Positions 1 through 12,079 of a stretch of DNA of 64,000 bases are shown here, one piece after another. The DNA comes from Stictocephala bisonia (Eukaryota > Arthropoda > Insecta > Hemiptera > Membracidae), in contig JAQJVL010000154.1 in assembly GCA_035578905.1 (NCBI GenBank), forward strand, positions 362,012 through 426,011, read 5' to 3'. A program made the translations under genes and the position numbers. Below the pieces are notes generated by a model, which saw only the letters and a list, made by a program, of their open reading frames with translations, was not told where the DNA came from and searched no databases. Position 1 is the stretch's first letter; every line of letters starts with the position of its first letter.

Positions 1-450
1 ATTAGTTATACTTTTCCCTCTAACAAATCCATACTGTTCTTTACATAGTAAATTATGCTGAGATAGAACATTTAGTAGTCTATTAGGAAAAACGTGTTCA
101 AATATTTTGGAGAACGTTGACACATTTGCAATCGGGCGATAGTTTTCCGGAGTACTTGTATCACCGTCCTTATATTCAGGTCGTATAAGAGCTTGTTTCA
201 TTTCCTGCGGAAATAACAACCTTCCATCAAAGAAGAATTGATAATATTCCAGAGAGGAGCACATAAGGCATTTGCACATTGGCGAACTAATTTATGTGAT
301 ATGCCATCGTATCTGGAGGCATTTGTGTTTTTCAATTTCATTATTATTTTATAAATTTCTCTAGGGTCTGTAGGCGTAAGCATGAGTGTACTAGAGCAGG
401 TTTTATCGGATTGTGACTGTACCGGCGGTTCGGTTATCAAAGAGCTCTTT
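1..450 (-). mobile_element. LINE reverse-transcriptase fragment, broken
   Basis: The minus strand encodes part of a non-LTR retrotransposon RT. Reading down from about 450, one frame ends near 198 after a segment containing KLVRQCANALCAPLWN (RT domain 1). A second frame continues from about 207 to the window edge with the classic ENYRPIANVSTFSKIFE block, then KEQYGF (RT domain 2). The frame change near 200 shows it is inactive. The element continues beyond the left edge. The family is CR1/Jockey-like by these blocks; I cannot place it more finely. Confidence 0.8.
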
Positions 451-477
451 TTTTTACCGATATACATGTACAAATAT

Positions 478-551
478 ACAAATATATTACAATACAAGTA
501 AAAAATGCACGAACCTTTTTGTAGTTTGTACTTGTATTGTAATATATTTGT
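478..551. repeat. perfect 23-bp inverted repeat
   Basis: Positions 478-500 and 529-551 are perfect reverse complements (23 bp) separated by 28 nt. They lie at the junction between the minus-strand LINE fragment and a plus-strand Penelope-like fragment, and the right arm belongs to a repeat also found at about 3890-3966. This looks like paired termini of Penelope-like copies, which often carry inverted terminal repeats. Confidence 0.7.
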
Positions 552-932
552 ACATATTTTGCTTATATTGTAATAAATTTGTGTTGTGTGACGTTTACTT
601 GTACGGTAAAGATATTTTCCAATATTTTGACTTCTGCTTTGAATATTGAAAATAAATATACCGTTAAGAACAGTATTGATTTTTTCGATAAGGTCAATCA
701 TGTACAATTGTGTAATGATACTAGGTTAACCTTATTTGACATATGTAATCTGTATACTAATATTCCAGTTGATGAAGTGATTAACTTAGTAAAGGAAAAC
801 CTTGTAGAACAACAATATGAAAAAATGTATGTAAATCAAATTGTAAAGTTGCTCAAAACTAGCTTGAAACAAAATTACTTCCGTTTCAATAACAAATTTT
901 ACTTACAAAAAGATGGTTTAGCTATGGATCCA
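517..932 (+). mobile_element. Penelope-like element fragment (terminal repeat plus RT)
   Basis: About 517-606 resembles about 3885-3966 (shared blocks such as TTATATTGTAATAAATTT and TTTACTTGTAC), which is the tail of the next Penelope-like copy. From about 640 to 932 the plus strand encodes RT sequence: LFDICNLYTNIPVDEVINLV, then TSLKQNYFRFNNKFYLQKDG. It aligns by eye with the fuller Penelope copy at 13151-13630. It ends abruptly at LAM before the catalytic motif, where LINE sequence begins. Truncated and inactive. Confidence 0.8.
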
Positions 933-1325
933 GAGGATCCAGAATAGATTCTTACGGTTGGCTGGAATCAGACTTGGATTTGCCTATAGGGAATTTCTCT
1001 TGGATGCTCTGGCTGAGCAGATGGACCTACCTACATTGCTGTCCAGGCGTACTATTCAGGACATAATGTTTTTGTACAAACTTATCAATGGACTGTTGGA
1101 TTGCAGTGAGCTGCTCGATAGGATTAACTTACACGTTCCTATAGCAACTAGATACCGGGACCTCTTTGGTAGACAGCACTCCAGCACAAACTATGCGTAG
1201 TACTCCATAATGGTCCGCATCCAACGACAAGGGAATATCGTTGCACCACATGTAGACTTAACTCTAGCCAAAAATCATTTAAAGGCAGTATACATGAGTT
1301 GCTGTAGAATTTTTGATTTCTTGTG
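933..1325 (+). mobile_element. LINE 3' end fragment
   Basis: The plus strand encodes the C-terminal tail typical of CR1/Jockey-like ORF2: GIRLGFAYREF, LPTLLSRRTIQDIMFLYKL, then a cysteine-containing NGLLDCSELLDRI and a TRYRDLF motif. It is followed by 3'UTR-like sequence ending in TTATTTATTTATT. Only the last ~90 residues are present, so it is a 5'-truncated copy abutting the Penelope fragment. It resembles the 3' end of the LINE at 24.8-27.2 kb. Confidence 0.75.
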
Positions 1326-1486
1326 ACTCTTTTATTTATTTATTTCCAATGGTTACACCATTTTGTTAAAACAATATCAATATCAAGATGGCAAAAATAA
1401 GCTATTATAGAGTATACAAAAATACACATACAAGAATATATATAAGGTCAAAAAGTGATTCAATATCGACAAAGAGACAATCAATA

Positions 1487-1860
1487 TCAATTATCCCCCA
1501 GAAAAATGTTTATGACAATTCTTTTAAACGAGGGAAGCTTCATGTCAAAAAAGTCAAAAAAAAAGTATTCACTGGATACGCTACATCCAATCCTCTGTAT
1601 CCGTGCTGCCATACAACTGTTCTGACTGTATGAGGTAGAATGCTGCCCTCTACCAAACAATTCTCGTGATCTGGTGGCCATAAGTGGTGCACGAATATGT
1701 ATCCTCTGAAGGAGTTGAGGACAGTCAATGGCGCCTGAGAGCAGTTTGTAGAGGAATAGTACGTCCAGAACATTACGTGTTTGTAATTTCCTGAGGACGT
1801 TTGCTTTGAATGAAGTATCCAAGCAACTTTACCTAATTTATATTGACTCCATGAGCCTCC
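1487..1860 (-). mobile_element. LINE 3' end fragment, opposite strand
   Basis: Minus-strand coding relic of the same domain as the preceding fragment: VLDVLFLYKLLSGAIDCPQL, then RIHIRAPLMATRSRELFGRG. Two LINE 3' fragments in opposite orientation therefore sit within 1 kb. No catalytic RT motif is retained. A frame change near the C-terminus marks decay. Confidence 0.7.
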
Positions 1861-2230
1861 AACGAGTGCTTGTTATCTATTACTGTGTGTCTATTTATTT
1901 ATAACTGCTATTTATTATTGTTATTTTTTACTGTTCTTATTACTGTATGTAGTATTGTTATTTATTACTATACTTCTATTGAAGTTAGTAGTAAGTTCGT
2001 TAAGTTACTAGTTAGTTGCAGCGTGCCTGTTACATATTACTAAATAATAATGTCACGTGTTCTGAACACATAAGTATCATTGTTGTTGATGTTGAGGTTT
2101 ATATATTGTTGGGTTCAGCTGCCATTCTGGTGTATTTATGTCATGCCTACCTCGAGCATCCGTCAGTATAACGTACTATTGCAATGTCAATATTGCATCT
2201 ATGTTTTGTATATATAAATATATACACTCG

Positions 2231-2261
<31 letters not shown>

Positions 2262-2639
2262 CTAGTATCTCGAAAGTTACCAATAACTAACTAGTTAACA
2301 ATTCATTTCTATTGTAGCTAATGTTGTTTATGTTTGATTGTTGAGCATTAGTCTAGTAATATTCTGCTACATATTATTAATTAGATAGTCATGCACTAAT
2401 TCGTAGTTTGTCCTAATTGTTTCATGCCTGTGTATCATCTTGAACCACACTGAACGTTAGCCATCTAAAAGTTTTCATAGTTAATTGGTTATATAGTTAT
2501 TATACAATATTTATAAGCATCAAATTGTAAATGTTTGTTACCGTTGAATGAATAAATTAATAAATGAATGAATGGGTAGTCCACTGTCAGCCATTTTGTC
2601 AGAGGTTTATTTGTAGTATCATGAAGACTCCATTTTAGA
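1861..2639. other. AT-rich stretch, no gene seen
   Basis: T-rich low-complexity sequence with a (TA)n tract at about 2231-2258 and an AATGAATAAATTAATAA-type simple repeat near 2545-2575 that resembles a LINE tail. I see no credible ORF. Confidence 0.6.
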
Positions 2640-3966
2640 TAAATTAAAAAAAGGAACATGATATCATATTTTACTCCCGTTATGTCGATGATATTCTGAT
2701 TTTGTTTAACGAGAAATCATGCAATGATTTAGATAATATGTTAAATATACTTAAGTGTCACCACCAGAAGCTTAGTTTTACCAGTAAACTTGAATTTATG
2801 AATGAAATTAACTTTTTGCATCTAAAAATAATTCGTGATCATAACAAACAACTTTTTTATAGAATTTTCAGGAAACCTACTCAAACCAATTGTACAATAA
2901 ATAACAGTTCCTTAAATCCCCCGTCTCACAAAACAACTAGCTTCAGAGGTGTGTTATATAGTGCGTATTCAATACAATTAAGTGCTACAGATAGAAAACA
3001 GGAAATAAATGTAATAAAATTAATAGCTATTGTAAATGGACACAATTCATCAATCATTGATGAAAATCCATGAAAATGGATGGAAAAATAATAATATTTT
3101 CTTCTTTATTATCATTCATAAAGAAGAAAATAGAAAATAAAATTCGAGACGATAAACGAACAACACTTAAAAAGAAAAATCCGGTAAAGAACAAAAAAGG
3201 TATGTATCCCTCCATTACAATGGACCGTTTACACAAAAAGCTGGTATTAGGTTTAAGAAATTCAATTTATCAGTAGCTTTTAAGACTTTTAATACTATGT
3301 CCAACATTTTACACCCGAATATTGAAAGTGAAGATAAATTCAATAATTCAGGAATATATAGGATTAACTGTAATGATTGTAATATGTTTTACATAGGTCA
3401 GACTAAAAATTTTAACAAAAGATATAAAAAGCATGTATCTGCTTTTAAAAACAAGAAACCTGAAAGATCTAATGTAGCTAAACACCTTCTGAATTGTACC
3501 CATAGTTTGAATAAAATAGATGAAAATGTAGATATTCTAAAAGTTTGTAAGAAGGGTCGTATTATGAATGCTTGGGAAGAGTTATTTATTTTTAAAGAAA
3601 AATGTAAAGATCGTGATAAATTAATGAATGAACAGGTTAATTTTGATTCCGAAATAGTTTTAATTAAGTTATTTTCAGCGACTAAAAGAACAGAAGTAAC
3701 AGCCAATACGGATTAACCAATAGTAACGCAGCAGCCGCCATTTTCACGATTCCAGCCAATGGGGTCACGTGATCAGAGACCTATAAATTGAGTTTTAGAA
3801 TGCCATTTTCCATTCATTTGTGCATCCCTCTGTTCTGAGGAAGGTGAGCGTGGTTCAGCGAAATCGATCACCATAAGATTTGTGTACTTTGTACTTAATA
3901 TATTTGTGCATTTTGTGCTTATATTGTAATAAATTTTTGTTATGTGACATTTACTTGTACTGTATA
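2640..3966 (+). mobile_element. Penelope-like element, 5'-truncated, RT plus GIY-YIG
   Basis: Begins inside the RT: FYSRYVDDILILFNE (catalytic YVDD) at about 2671-2715, followed in frame by RT thumb sequence to 3073. After a frame break, 3297-3716 encodes the GIY-YIG endonuclease: GIYRINCNDCNMFYIGQT, then KRYKKHVSAF. This RT plus GIY-YIG pairing defines canonical Penelope-like elements. Past the stop lies a conserved tail with CTGAGGA...GAAAT (about 3836-3872) and the 80-bp repeat shared with 517-606. At least one frameshift separates the domains. Confidence 0.85.
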
Positions 3967-4051
3967 TATAACAACACGTATTACACTAATTAAAAAACTT
4001 TTTGTAATATTACAGCCACATCAGTATTGCAATATGTGGTAATTCTGAGCA

Positions 4052-5407
4052 ATTATCCGGTCAACTCCGATATTTCTCAAACTTAACGATGATATATGTA
4101 GAGTAGTAAATATCAATATTCAGACCGAAATAAGAGTCGGGAAAGGAACTTAGTAGTAGTCACTGACTACCTTAGTACTTAGCTTACCTTAGTAGTCATC
4201 TGACTCGCTATCTGTATCAGCTTCACGAGTGATGTTAGGGTGTTCGTTTTCACCGTTATACAGATGGCCAATTGCTCTGAATAGATGATGCACTCTTGTT
4301 TTGTAATCAGAGTGCTTTCTTTTAAACATAAACTCTGCTAAATGGCCGATAAAATGTTGTTTTCGGTTTCCGTATCGAAGCACGCTTCCCCGCACCTCCC
4401 TCCACAAACGTTCAATGTGTTGCGTATGCGCACCAGTCTCGGGGTCGACAAAGTTGTAGCTGTGATTAACTGTCAAATGGGTATATCCTTCAAACTGAAG
4501 ACAGTTGTATGTTTTCCAGCAATCACTAATGACGGTCGTGCCCGGGAGAATTTTCTCTTTTATTATCGGTAGCAACTCAGCGTGACTTCGTGTTGCTACG
4601 GGAATCAAAAAACATTTTTTAGATTCTCTTTCAAAACTTCCAAAAACTCATTCACCCTTTATGATTCTAGCCCGATTGTATTTACGTTTTCCTATTTTCG
4701 CTTCGTCGATTTCGACAGTCTTGCCTGGTCCAACGATCACCTGAGATTCGTCACTACAAACCACTACGCACACTTCTCTTAAGTAGTTACTCCAGTCTAC
4801 AACTGCATGGTCAGACAGCTTAAGTTCGTGTTTCAACACATCATGACGGGGAGGCTTTAGTAACGCCCAGCAAACGACAAAGCGGCAAATAGTTTGCTTT
4901 GATAAATTATTATTTTCAAACCACGTGTTCTTAAACTGAGACACTGATTTCTTGCACTGTTTTTTTATTTTTTTCTTATGCTTAACTACTGTTGTAATGT
5001 AGTTGTAGCAATTAAAATTGTGTTTATTAATGTTTAATGACATAACACTACTACATGATGGGCACTATGATCTCGTGGCAAAACACCATGATTATACAAA
5101 AATGTATCTAAACGATCGGAATCATCTGACAACACAGCAAAACTCAAAATAGTATTTTCACATTCAACACATAGAAACGGGTTCGCACTACTAGCACTAG
5201 CCGACATCACACACAGAACTGACCTGCAGCAACAGCGTTCAGAGTCACTAGGCTCGGCTTGGACTTCGACCCCGTTATCGCTTATCGTTATCGCTTCCTG
5301 CCTTATCGCATTACGTTTGCGACGTCTAATTTTGTATTCTATTATTGTCTTTCCTTGTCTATAACATTATACGAAAGTTTGAGAAATATCGGAGTTGACC
5401 GGATAAT
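4052..5407 (-). mobile_element. Merlin DNA transposon, nearly intact
   Basis: A 1.36-kb element bounded by matching terminal inverted repeats: ATTATCCGGTCAACTCC at the left end and its reverse complement ending at 5407; similarity extends over about 35 bp. The inside holds one minus-strand transposase of the IS1016/ISXO2 type, which defines Merlin. The immediate 9-bp flanks are not identical, so I cannot confirm a target-site duplication. Total length and gene content match known animal Merlins. Confidence 0.85.
4189..5207 (-). pseudogene. Merlin transposase (ISXO2/IS1016-like DDE), one stop and one frameshift
   Basis: DDE-type cut-and-paste transposase. An N-terminal part starts with ATG at 5207 and has a CVEC cysteine pair (zinc-ribbon-like). 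The frame shifts near 5040. The catalytic part follows: KTVEIDEAKIGKRKYNRARI (first acid), TVISDCWKTY (second), HTQHIERLWREVR (third). The segments 5043-4648 and 4608-4189 are in the same frame and divided only by a TGA at 4648-4650, at a place where a Trp codon would need a single G-to-A change. The acidic C-terminus ends DTDSESDDY. One nonsense and one frameshift in an otherwise continuous gene indicate recent inactivation. Confidence 0.85.
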
Positions 5408-6465
5408 ATGTTTATATTTAGTATTGTGTTTTGTAATGTAAATAAATGTTGCAAATTACTTAATGTTGAAAGCCAGATAAAAAAATACACTAGATATTAA
5501 CAGTGTGCATTTTTCCTTATTTATTTATTTATTTTTACAGTTTAAAAGAGACAATAAAGTGACAAGCATACATTATGTATCAATTGTGCTATGTAAGCTG
5601 TATGACTGATGTGAAAACCTAATCTCCCTTCTGCCTTCAATAATGCTTTTTATTATTTTTTTTTTCGTTTATTTGCAAAATTTATTGGAAGGCAGATAAG
5701 GGAGTTACAAACATATTTAGTTGTGAATGAAGTGTGCTTTGAAAACAGTGCAAAATGCTTTTTAATGATAAGATTACTGATTTGTTAATCTACAAAACGA
5801 TGGAATAATAAATAGCTGTGCTAGTGATGCTTTAAAATAAATAAGAAAAAATAATAAGGTACTAAATAACAGATACGAATTTACTATGATAAAACTAATA
5901 ATAATATAACTAGGTTAACTGTGGAACACAAAAGATATATATACTGTAAAACACCAAAAAGAAATTTAAAAGCTTAACAATCGTAAAAATATTCAACAAC
6001 AAAGACTTACGGAGTACATAACAAAGATAAATATTGAACAAAATAATAAACTAGAGACCATAACTACACACGATAATTGAAAAGACAATAAAATATATAT
6101 ATAAAAATATGACTTTACGTTACAGCGGACTAACAAAAACCAAGGAAATAACAAAATCATGCAGTGTCCGGTCGATGCCATGCCAAGAGTTGCTGCCTGA
6201 AGACTGATAGGGATGAGCTAAAGAAGTCTATATGCTCCGATACTACATTGCCAGATCTCAGCATCCTAGGAACAGGTTCTATATTAAACATAGAGGGTGT
6301 AAAGAAGTTGTTTACCGAACGGCTCCTGAGATCTTGTCCGTCCTGAAGTTCGGAGGTCTACTAGGCCGAGAATAACCGGACATTCGACCGCGCCACTCAG
6401 TAGCTTGAAAAGGAACACAAGTTCTAGTCGATACCTTCATTCCTCCAGCAACGGCAGATCCAGAT
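5408..6465. other. AT-rich spacer with a 5.6-kb hairpin
   Basis: No credible gene. A near-perfect inverted repeat lies at about 5622-5640 / 5686-5706 (arms around CTGCCTTCAAT and ATTGGAAGGCAG) around a T-rich loop. A TTATTTATTTATT tail near 5518 may be a LINE remnant. Confidence 0.5.
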
Positions 6466-8645
6466 TACTTCGCAACACTACCACTGGGAAGTCGGCACTA
6501 CTGTAGCAGTGCCAAGCTACCAATGGGATGTTGGCAGTACTGTGCCAAGCTACTACTGGGCAGTCGGCAGTGCTGTAGTAGTGACAAGCTACCAATGGGA
6601 AGTCGGCAGTACTATAGTAATGACAAGCTACCACTGGAAATTCGGCAGAACTGTAGTATTGACAAGCTACCACTGGGAAGTCAGCAGTACTGTAGTAGTG
6701 ACAAGCTACCACTGGAAAGTCAGCAGTACTGTAGTAGGGACTAGCTATCACTGGGAATTTGTCAGTAGTGTAGAAGTGCCAAGCTACCATTGGGAAGTCA
6801 GTAGTACTGTAGTAGTGACAAGATACCACAGGGAAGTCGGCAGTACTGTAGCATTGACAAGCTACCACTGGAAAGTTTACTATGATACTCCATGTCACTA
6901 CTACAGTACTGTCGACTTTCCAGTGGTAGCTTGTCAATGCTACAGTACTACCGACTTCCCAGTGGTAGCTTGGCACTTCTACACTACTGACGACTTCCCA
7001 GTGATAGCTAGTCCCTACTACAGTACTGCCAACTTTCCAGTGGTAGCTTGTCAATGCTATAGTACTACCGACTTCCCAGTGGTAGCTTGGCACTTCTACA
7101 CTACTGACGACTTCCCAGTGATAGCTAGTCACTACTACAGTACAGCCGACTTTCCAGTGGTAGCTTGTCAATGCTACAGTACTACCGACTTCCCAGTGGT
7201 AGCTTGGCACTTCTACACTACTGACGACTTCCCAGTGATAGGTCGTCCCTACTACAGTACTGCCGACTTTCCAGTGGTAGCTTGTCACTACAACAGTACT
7301 GCTGACTTCCCAGTGGTAGCTTATCAATACTACAGTACTACCGACTTTCCAGTTGTAGCTTGTCATTATTATAGTACTGCCGACTTCCCATTGATAGCTT
7401 GTCACTACTACAGCACTGCCGACTTCCGAATAGTAGCTTGGCACAACTACAGTACTACCGGCATCCCATTGGTAGCTTGGCACTGCTACAGTAGTGCCGA
7501 CTTCCCAGTGGTAACTTGGCACTACTACAGTACTGCCGACTTCCCAGTGGTATCTTGTCACTACTACAGTACAGCCGAAGTGGTAGCTTGTCACTACTAC
7601 AGTACTGCCGACTTTCCAGTGGTAGCTTGTCACTACTATGGTGCTGCCGACTTCCACGTGGTATCTTGGCACTGCTACAGTACTGCCGACTTCCCAGTGG
7701 TAGCTTGTCAGTACTACAGTGCTGCCGACTTCCACGTGGTATCTTGGCACTACTACAGTACTGCCGACTTCAAAGTGGTAGCTTGTCACTACTACAGTAC
7801 TGCCAACTTTTCAGTGATAGATTGTCACTATTACAGCACTGCCAACATTTCCGTGGTAGCTTGTCACTACTACAGTACTGCCGACTTTTCAGTGGTAGCT
7901 TGTCACTACTACAGCACTGCCAACTTTTCCGTGGTAGCTTGTCACTACTATAGTCCTGCCGACTTTTCAGTGGTAGCTTGTCACTACTACAGTAATGCCG
8001 ACTTCCAAGTGGTAGCTTGTCACTACTACAGTACTGCCGATTTCCCAGTGGTATCTTGTCACTACTACAGTACTGCCGACTCTTCAGTGGTAATTTGTCA
8101 CTACTACAATACTGCCATATTCCCAGTAGTAGCTTGTCACTACTACATTACTGCCAACTTTTTATGTTTAGCTTGTCACTACTACAGCACTGCCGACTAT
8201 TCAGTGGCAGCTTGTCACTACTACAGTACTGCCGAATTCCCAGTGGTAGCATGTCACTACTACAGTACTGCCGAATTCCCATTGTTAGCTTTTAACTACT
8301 ACAATACTGCCGACTTTCCAGTGGTATCTTGTCACTACTACAGTACTGCCGACTCTTCAGTGGTAATTTGTCACTACTACAATACTGCCAAATTCCCAGT
8401 AGTACCTTGTCACTACTACAGTACTGCCGACTTTTAATGTTTAGCTTGTCACTACTACAGCACTGCCGACTATTCAGTGGTAGCTTGTCACCACTACAGT
8501 ACTGCCGAATTCCCAGTTGTAGCTTGTCACTACTACAGTACTGCCGACTTCCCAGTGGTGGCTTGGCACTACTACAGTACTGCTGACTTCCTAGTTGTAG
8601 CTTGGCACTACTACAGTAATGCCGACTTCCCAGTGGTAGCTTTTA
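6466..8645. repeat. 39-bp satellite array with internal inversion
   Basis: About 55 copies of a 39-bp unit (core CTACTACAGTACTGCCGAC, then TTCCCAGTGGTAGCTTGTCA). About 6466-6885 carries roughly 11 units in reverse orientation. From about 6895 to 8645 they are forward, giving a very long potential hairpin whose centre lies near 6888. Because 39 is a multiple of 3, the array stays open for hundreds of codons on both strands (6509-8437 plus, 6437-7789 minus), encoding VVACHYYSTADFP-like repeats. Nothing suggests it is a real gene. Confidence 0.9.
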
Positions 8646-11045
8646 AGTTTAGGAAACGACCATCTTAGTAACTTTTTTTAAACATTAATAATTTCATATT
8701 TTGACTAATAAAACATTTTATTGTATTTATGAGGCCAAGGAAATATTTTATTAAACTTGGTGCTTCAATAAAAGTATTTTTCACTACACTACTATGAGTT
8801 TAGCTGTTTCCGTTATGTGATTACAACCTGTGAAACATCATATTTACAACAGCTGTCTATTGTTTACTACCGAAAGTAACATGTTTACATCCGAAATATT
8901 TCCACAGTCAACAACACTTGTTTTTATTCCGTAGTGTAGTGAATAGTATCGTTCAAAACTCGAGTGAAAGTGTTTTGTATGTTCTCGACCAATTGAAGTG
9001 CTCGACAAGTCTCGCACTTCAAACATATGGCCTCGAACATGCAAAACCCCACTTTTCACTCTTGTTATGAAATATACTATTTCTTAATTACGAGGTGTTT
9101 TACAAAATAATTTACTGATTTATAGATCAGTAGAACCCAAATATCCTTTTCATAATTACATACAAACCATATGATATTTCGTATAGTTTGTTGTTAGTTA
9201 CTATTTATTAATGTTATGAAAGCTGTGACATAATATATGCTTGAATCAAAAATCGAAAGCCATGTTGTATTTTAAGTTAGATATAAAGTGATCAGTCACA
9301 AAGCTAAATTCAATGTATCCAGCTATTTAAAACCATATTACATAAAAATAAATATTGCGATTAAAATTATGAATAATTTTAGTACTATACTACTCTAAGG
9401 CTTAATAAGTTATTTTAAAAATATTTCTTTCATAGCTTACGGAAAATAAGAACATCAAGTTCATATTTATCAGATATTAAAAAAAGTTATGAAGTTTCAA
9501 AAGAGTATTACATCTAATAATATGCCCAATTAAAAATGTATTCTAAATTAGCACGATATTACAATAAATAAATGATAAATATATATAAATAAGTTTGAAA
9601 TAAAAGAGAGTAAATATATAGCAGTTCTTGTTCTTAGTAGTTAGGGCAATATAATGAAAACGAATGCATTGATAGATATGATTATGTTTAACTGTTGTAT
9701 TGTTATTAGAAAACTTGTTGTTGATATATTTGCCTCATCTCATCTGTAAGAAGGTGTCATGACATTCTCAACTAGAGACATTTTACTGCCACTTACTGAC
9801 ATCAATTACGATAGTAAATTGCTCAGAAGACATGTGGTAGGAACATGACTGACATGGAGTTATTGGATTACCATTTTACTGTATGAAGTCTGACTGTATA
9901 TGTTGGTAACATTTTCCTTCAGAATCTTTGAAGGCCGACTCAGTGAAATTAAAGAGCCCACTGAATACGTTTATAATAGTTTTTACTCTTGTCTTCTTAT
10001 ATTTAGTTTTATTAATTTATTAGTAATTTCATTTTAAGCTGTGTGGTTCAATCCCTAACTGTTGTAAATATATCATACCTTCGGGACATTCATTAACACG
10101 TTGAATGTTTTACTTGGAAATTAAATACACGCCAACATAAAAAAGAGCATATTATCATATTTAGGGTAAAACATGTTTGGTTAATTGTTGTTATGTGGAT
10201 TATAATATATTAATTTAGTGCCCTTTTTGTAAAAATGACAAGTTCTGTTATCTTCAATATATTAAAAAAATCATAGTTTTGCAGTAAGATGGCTGAAAAT
10301 TTTGAATAACACGTTTATAACGGCTTGGCATTTACATGTTACAATATAAGATAATTATAAGCAGGTAATATACATATTTTAATACAAAATAAAGATAGTA
10401 ATCTTTCAAACAAATATTGTTTGCATGAAAACTTTTTATCTATTCTATTAATTTAGAATTGAATAGACAATCATTGTTGACTAACTGCAACAACACTAGT
10501 GCAAAATAAACTAAAAAAACAGTAAAAGTAAAAAAAAACAACGATTACTCTTTTGAGCAAGGGTGAACTGGCCCATTAAGTTAAAAAGTGCTGTCCTAAT
10601 ACAAATCCAAGAAGTCTCTGATTTTATCATTAGTGACATTGCTCCTATCAGACGGGTGGTTTGACTCCGTCCTTGACCCCTTCGAATCTCTTGAACTGAT
10701 GATAACTGGCTTATTTTAGCATGCTTGGAAATTCCAAATACGAAAAAAGTCTATCAATTTGAAACATACTGCCATTCAATTTTAAAATTGTCATCAATAG
10801 TTTAAATAATACGTTTCTTCGATGTCCTCTATTTAGTAGTTTTATTTGTTATATGTTCTAAACTATTAAATACTTTCTATTTCATCAAGAGAAAAACTGT
10901 CTTAATTTGTTTTCACGCATTATATGTATATTGCTGCCTTGCATCATAACAGAATTTATAATGCATAATGTTATATCTCAATATTAATATAATATAAGTG
11001 TGTTTAATTTATTTGAATTGTGTTGCTGTGGAACTCACAGATAGG
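8646..11045. other. 2.4-kb AT-rich stretch, no gene seen
   Basis: I see only short ORFs without recognisable motifs, and no structural RNA. It ends where the inverted Penelope palindrome begins. Confidence 0.5.
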
Positions 11046-11269
11046 AAATTACTATTTTAGTTTAAAAAGCTACACATCACTTAGTTAAAAAAAAAAAAAT
11101 TATATTTCGGCTTACAATCTAAAGCCATTCTCAAACATTTGACAACATAAATAGTTTAAAAAATATAAATTAATTAATAGATCATATGTTTAAAAAATAT
11201 ATAACAGATGATTTGATCAATGAAAATAGTTAAATATATACTATATAAATTTTGATAAAAAATTGTTTA

Positions 11270-11886
11270 GTCACTTATTAATTTTGAAAATTTTATTTAA
11301 TACGTCTGATTTAATAATAGGCAGGTATATTGAGCATAAGGTGGCACTAGGTTGTGAAATGCAGATTTCTACAGCCATACATGCTGCTTCTTTTATTGTT
11401 ATTTCTGTCCATTTATATACTATACTTGCTGCTGTCCATACCACCTTCCGCCAAAACATGATCTGAAAGTTTAGAATAGTTTTCTAATTGATTTTTTATG
11501 CTGTTTTTGTGTTCTTGTATTCTCTTTTTTAAAGGTCGAGATGTTTGTCCAAAATAATTTAAATTACATTAACAGGGAATTTTGTAAACAACATTTTTGG
11601 TTTCTTGATTTTGATTATATGGTTTAACCTTTTTTAGTAAGTTTCCAATTTTTGATTTTGTAACAAATGAAGTTCTAATATTAAATTTTTTGTTAATTCT
11701 TCTGATTTTTTCTGATTTTCCTTTGATATAAGGTATAACAATTGGTGTTAAAGGTTTTGATTCTGTATTATGCTTATTTGTATTACTTAAAATTTTTTGT
11801 TTGGTTTTTATATAGGACTTGTTTATGATAGAAATAATATTGGTTAAGTTACCTTTTTTTTTTCCCGTCAACAGTTCTTCTTTCAT
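11270..11886 (-). pseudogene. Penelope-like RT-GIY linker and GIY-YIG domain
   Basis: Minus-strand coding sequence beginning MKEELLTGKKK (11886). It runs through a Lys-rich linker (KSEKIRRINKKFNIRTSFV) to NVVYKIPC, which starts a GIY-YIG domain. After a frame break near 11570 it continues as CNLNYFGQTSRPLKKRIQEH. It lies just outside the tail of the left-hand copy, so it belongs to a further copy or a tandemly joined one. Degenerate. Confidence 0.65.
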
Positions 11887-12079
11887 AAATGTGCTATGTA
11901 CATTTCAAAGCGTGGAGCTTCATCATCAGGCTTTCCAAAAACGTCACTATTTACATACTAAACCTTAAAAACATTTAAAATATAAACTATAAACACTCAA
12001 ACATATTAACACAGTACATTTGCCGGCCGGCGATAGACACCAACTGATGACCAATGAGCAGGTAACGAACTCAAACATG

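Noticed and set aside
6509..8437. 642-codon plus-strand ORF and 450-codon minus-strand ORF
   Set aside because: Both are by-products of a 39-bp satellite whose length is a multiple of three; no promoter, start context or homology.
11263..11466. 67-codon plus-strand ORF
   Set aside because: Antisense shadow of the minus-strand GIY-YIG relic.
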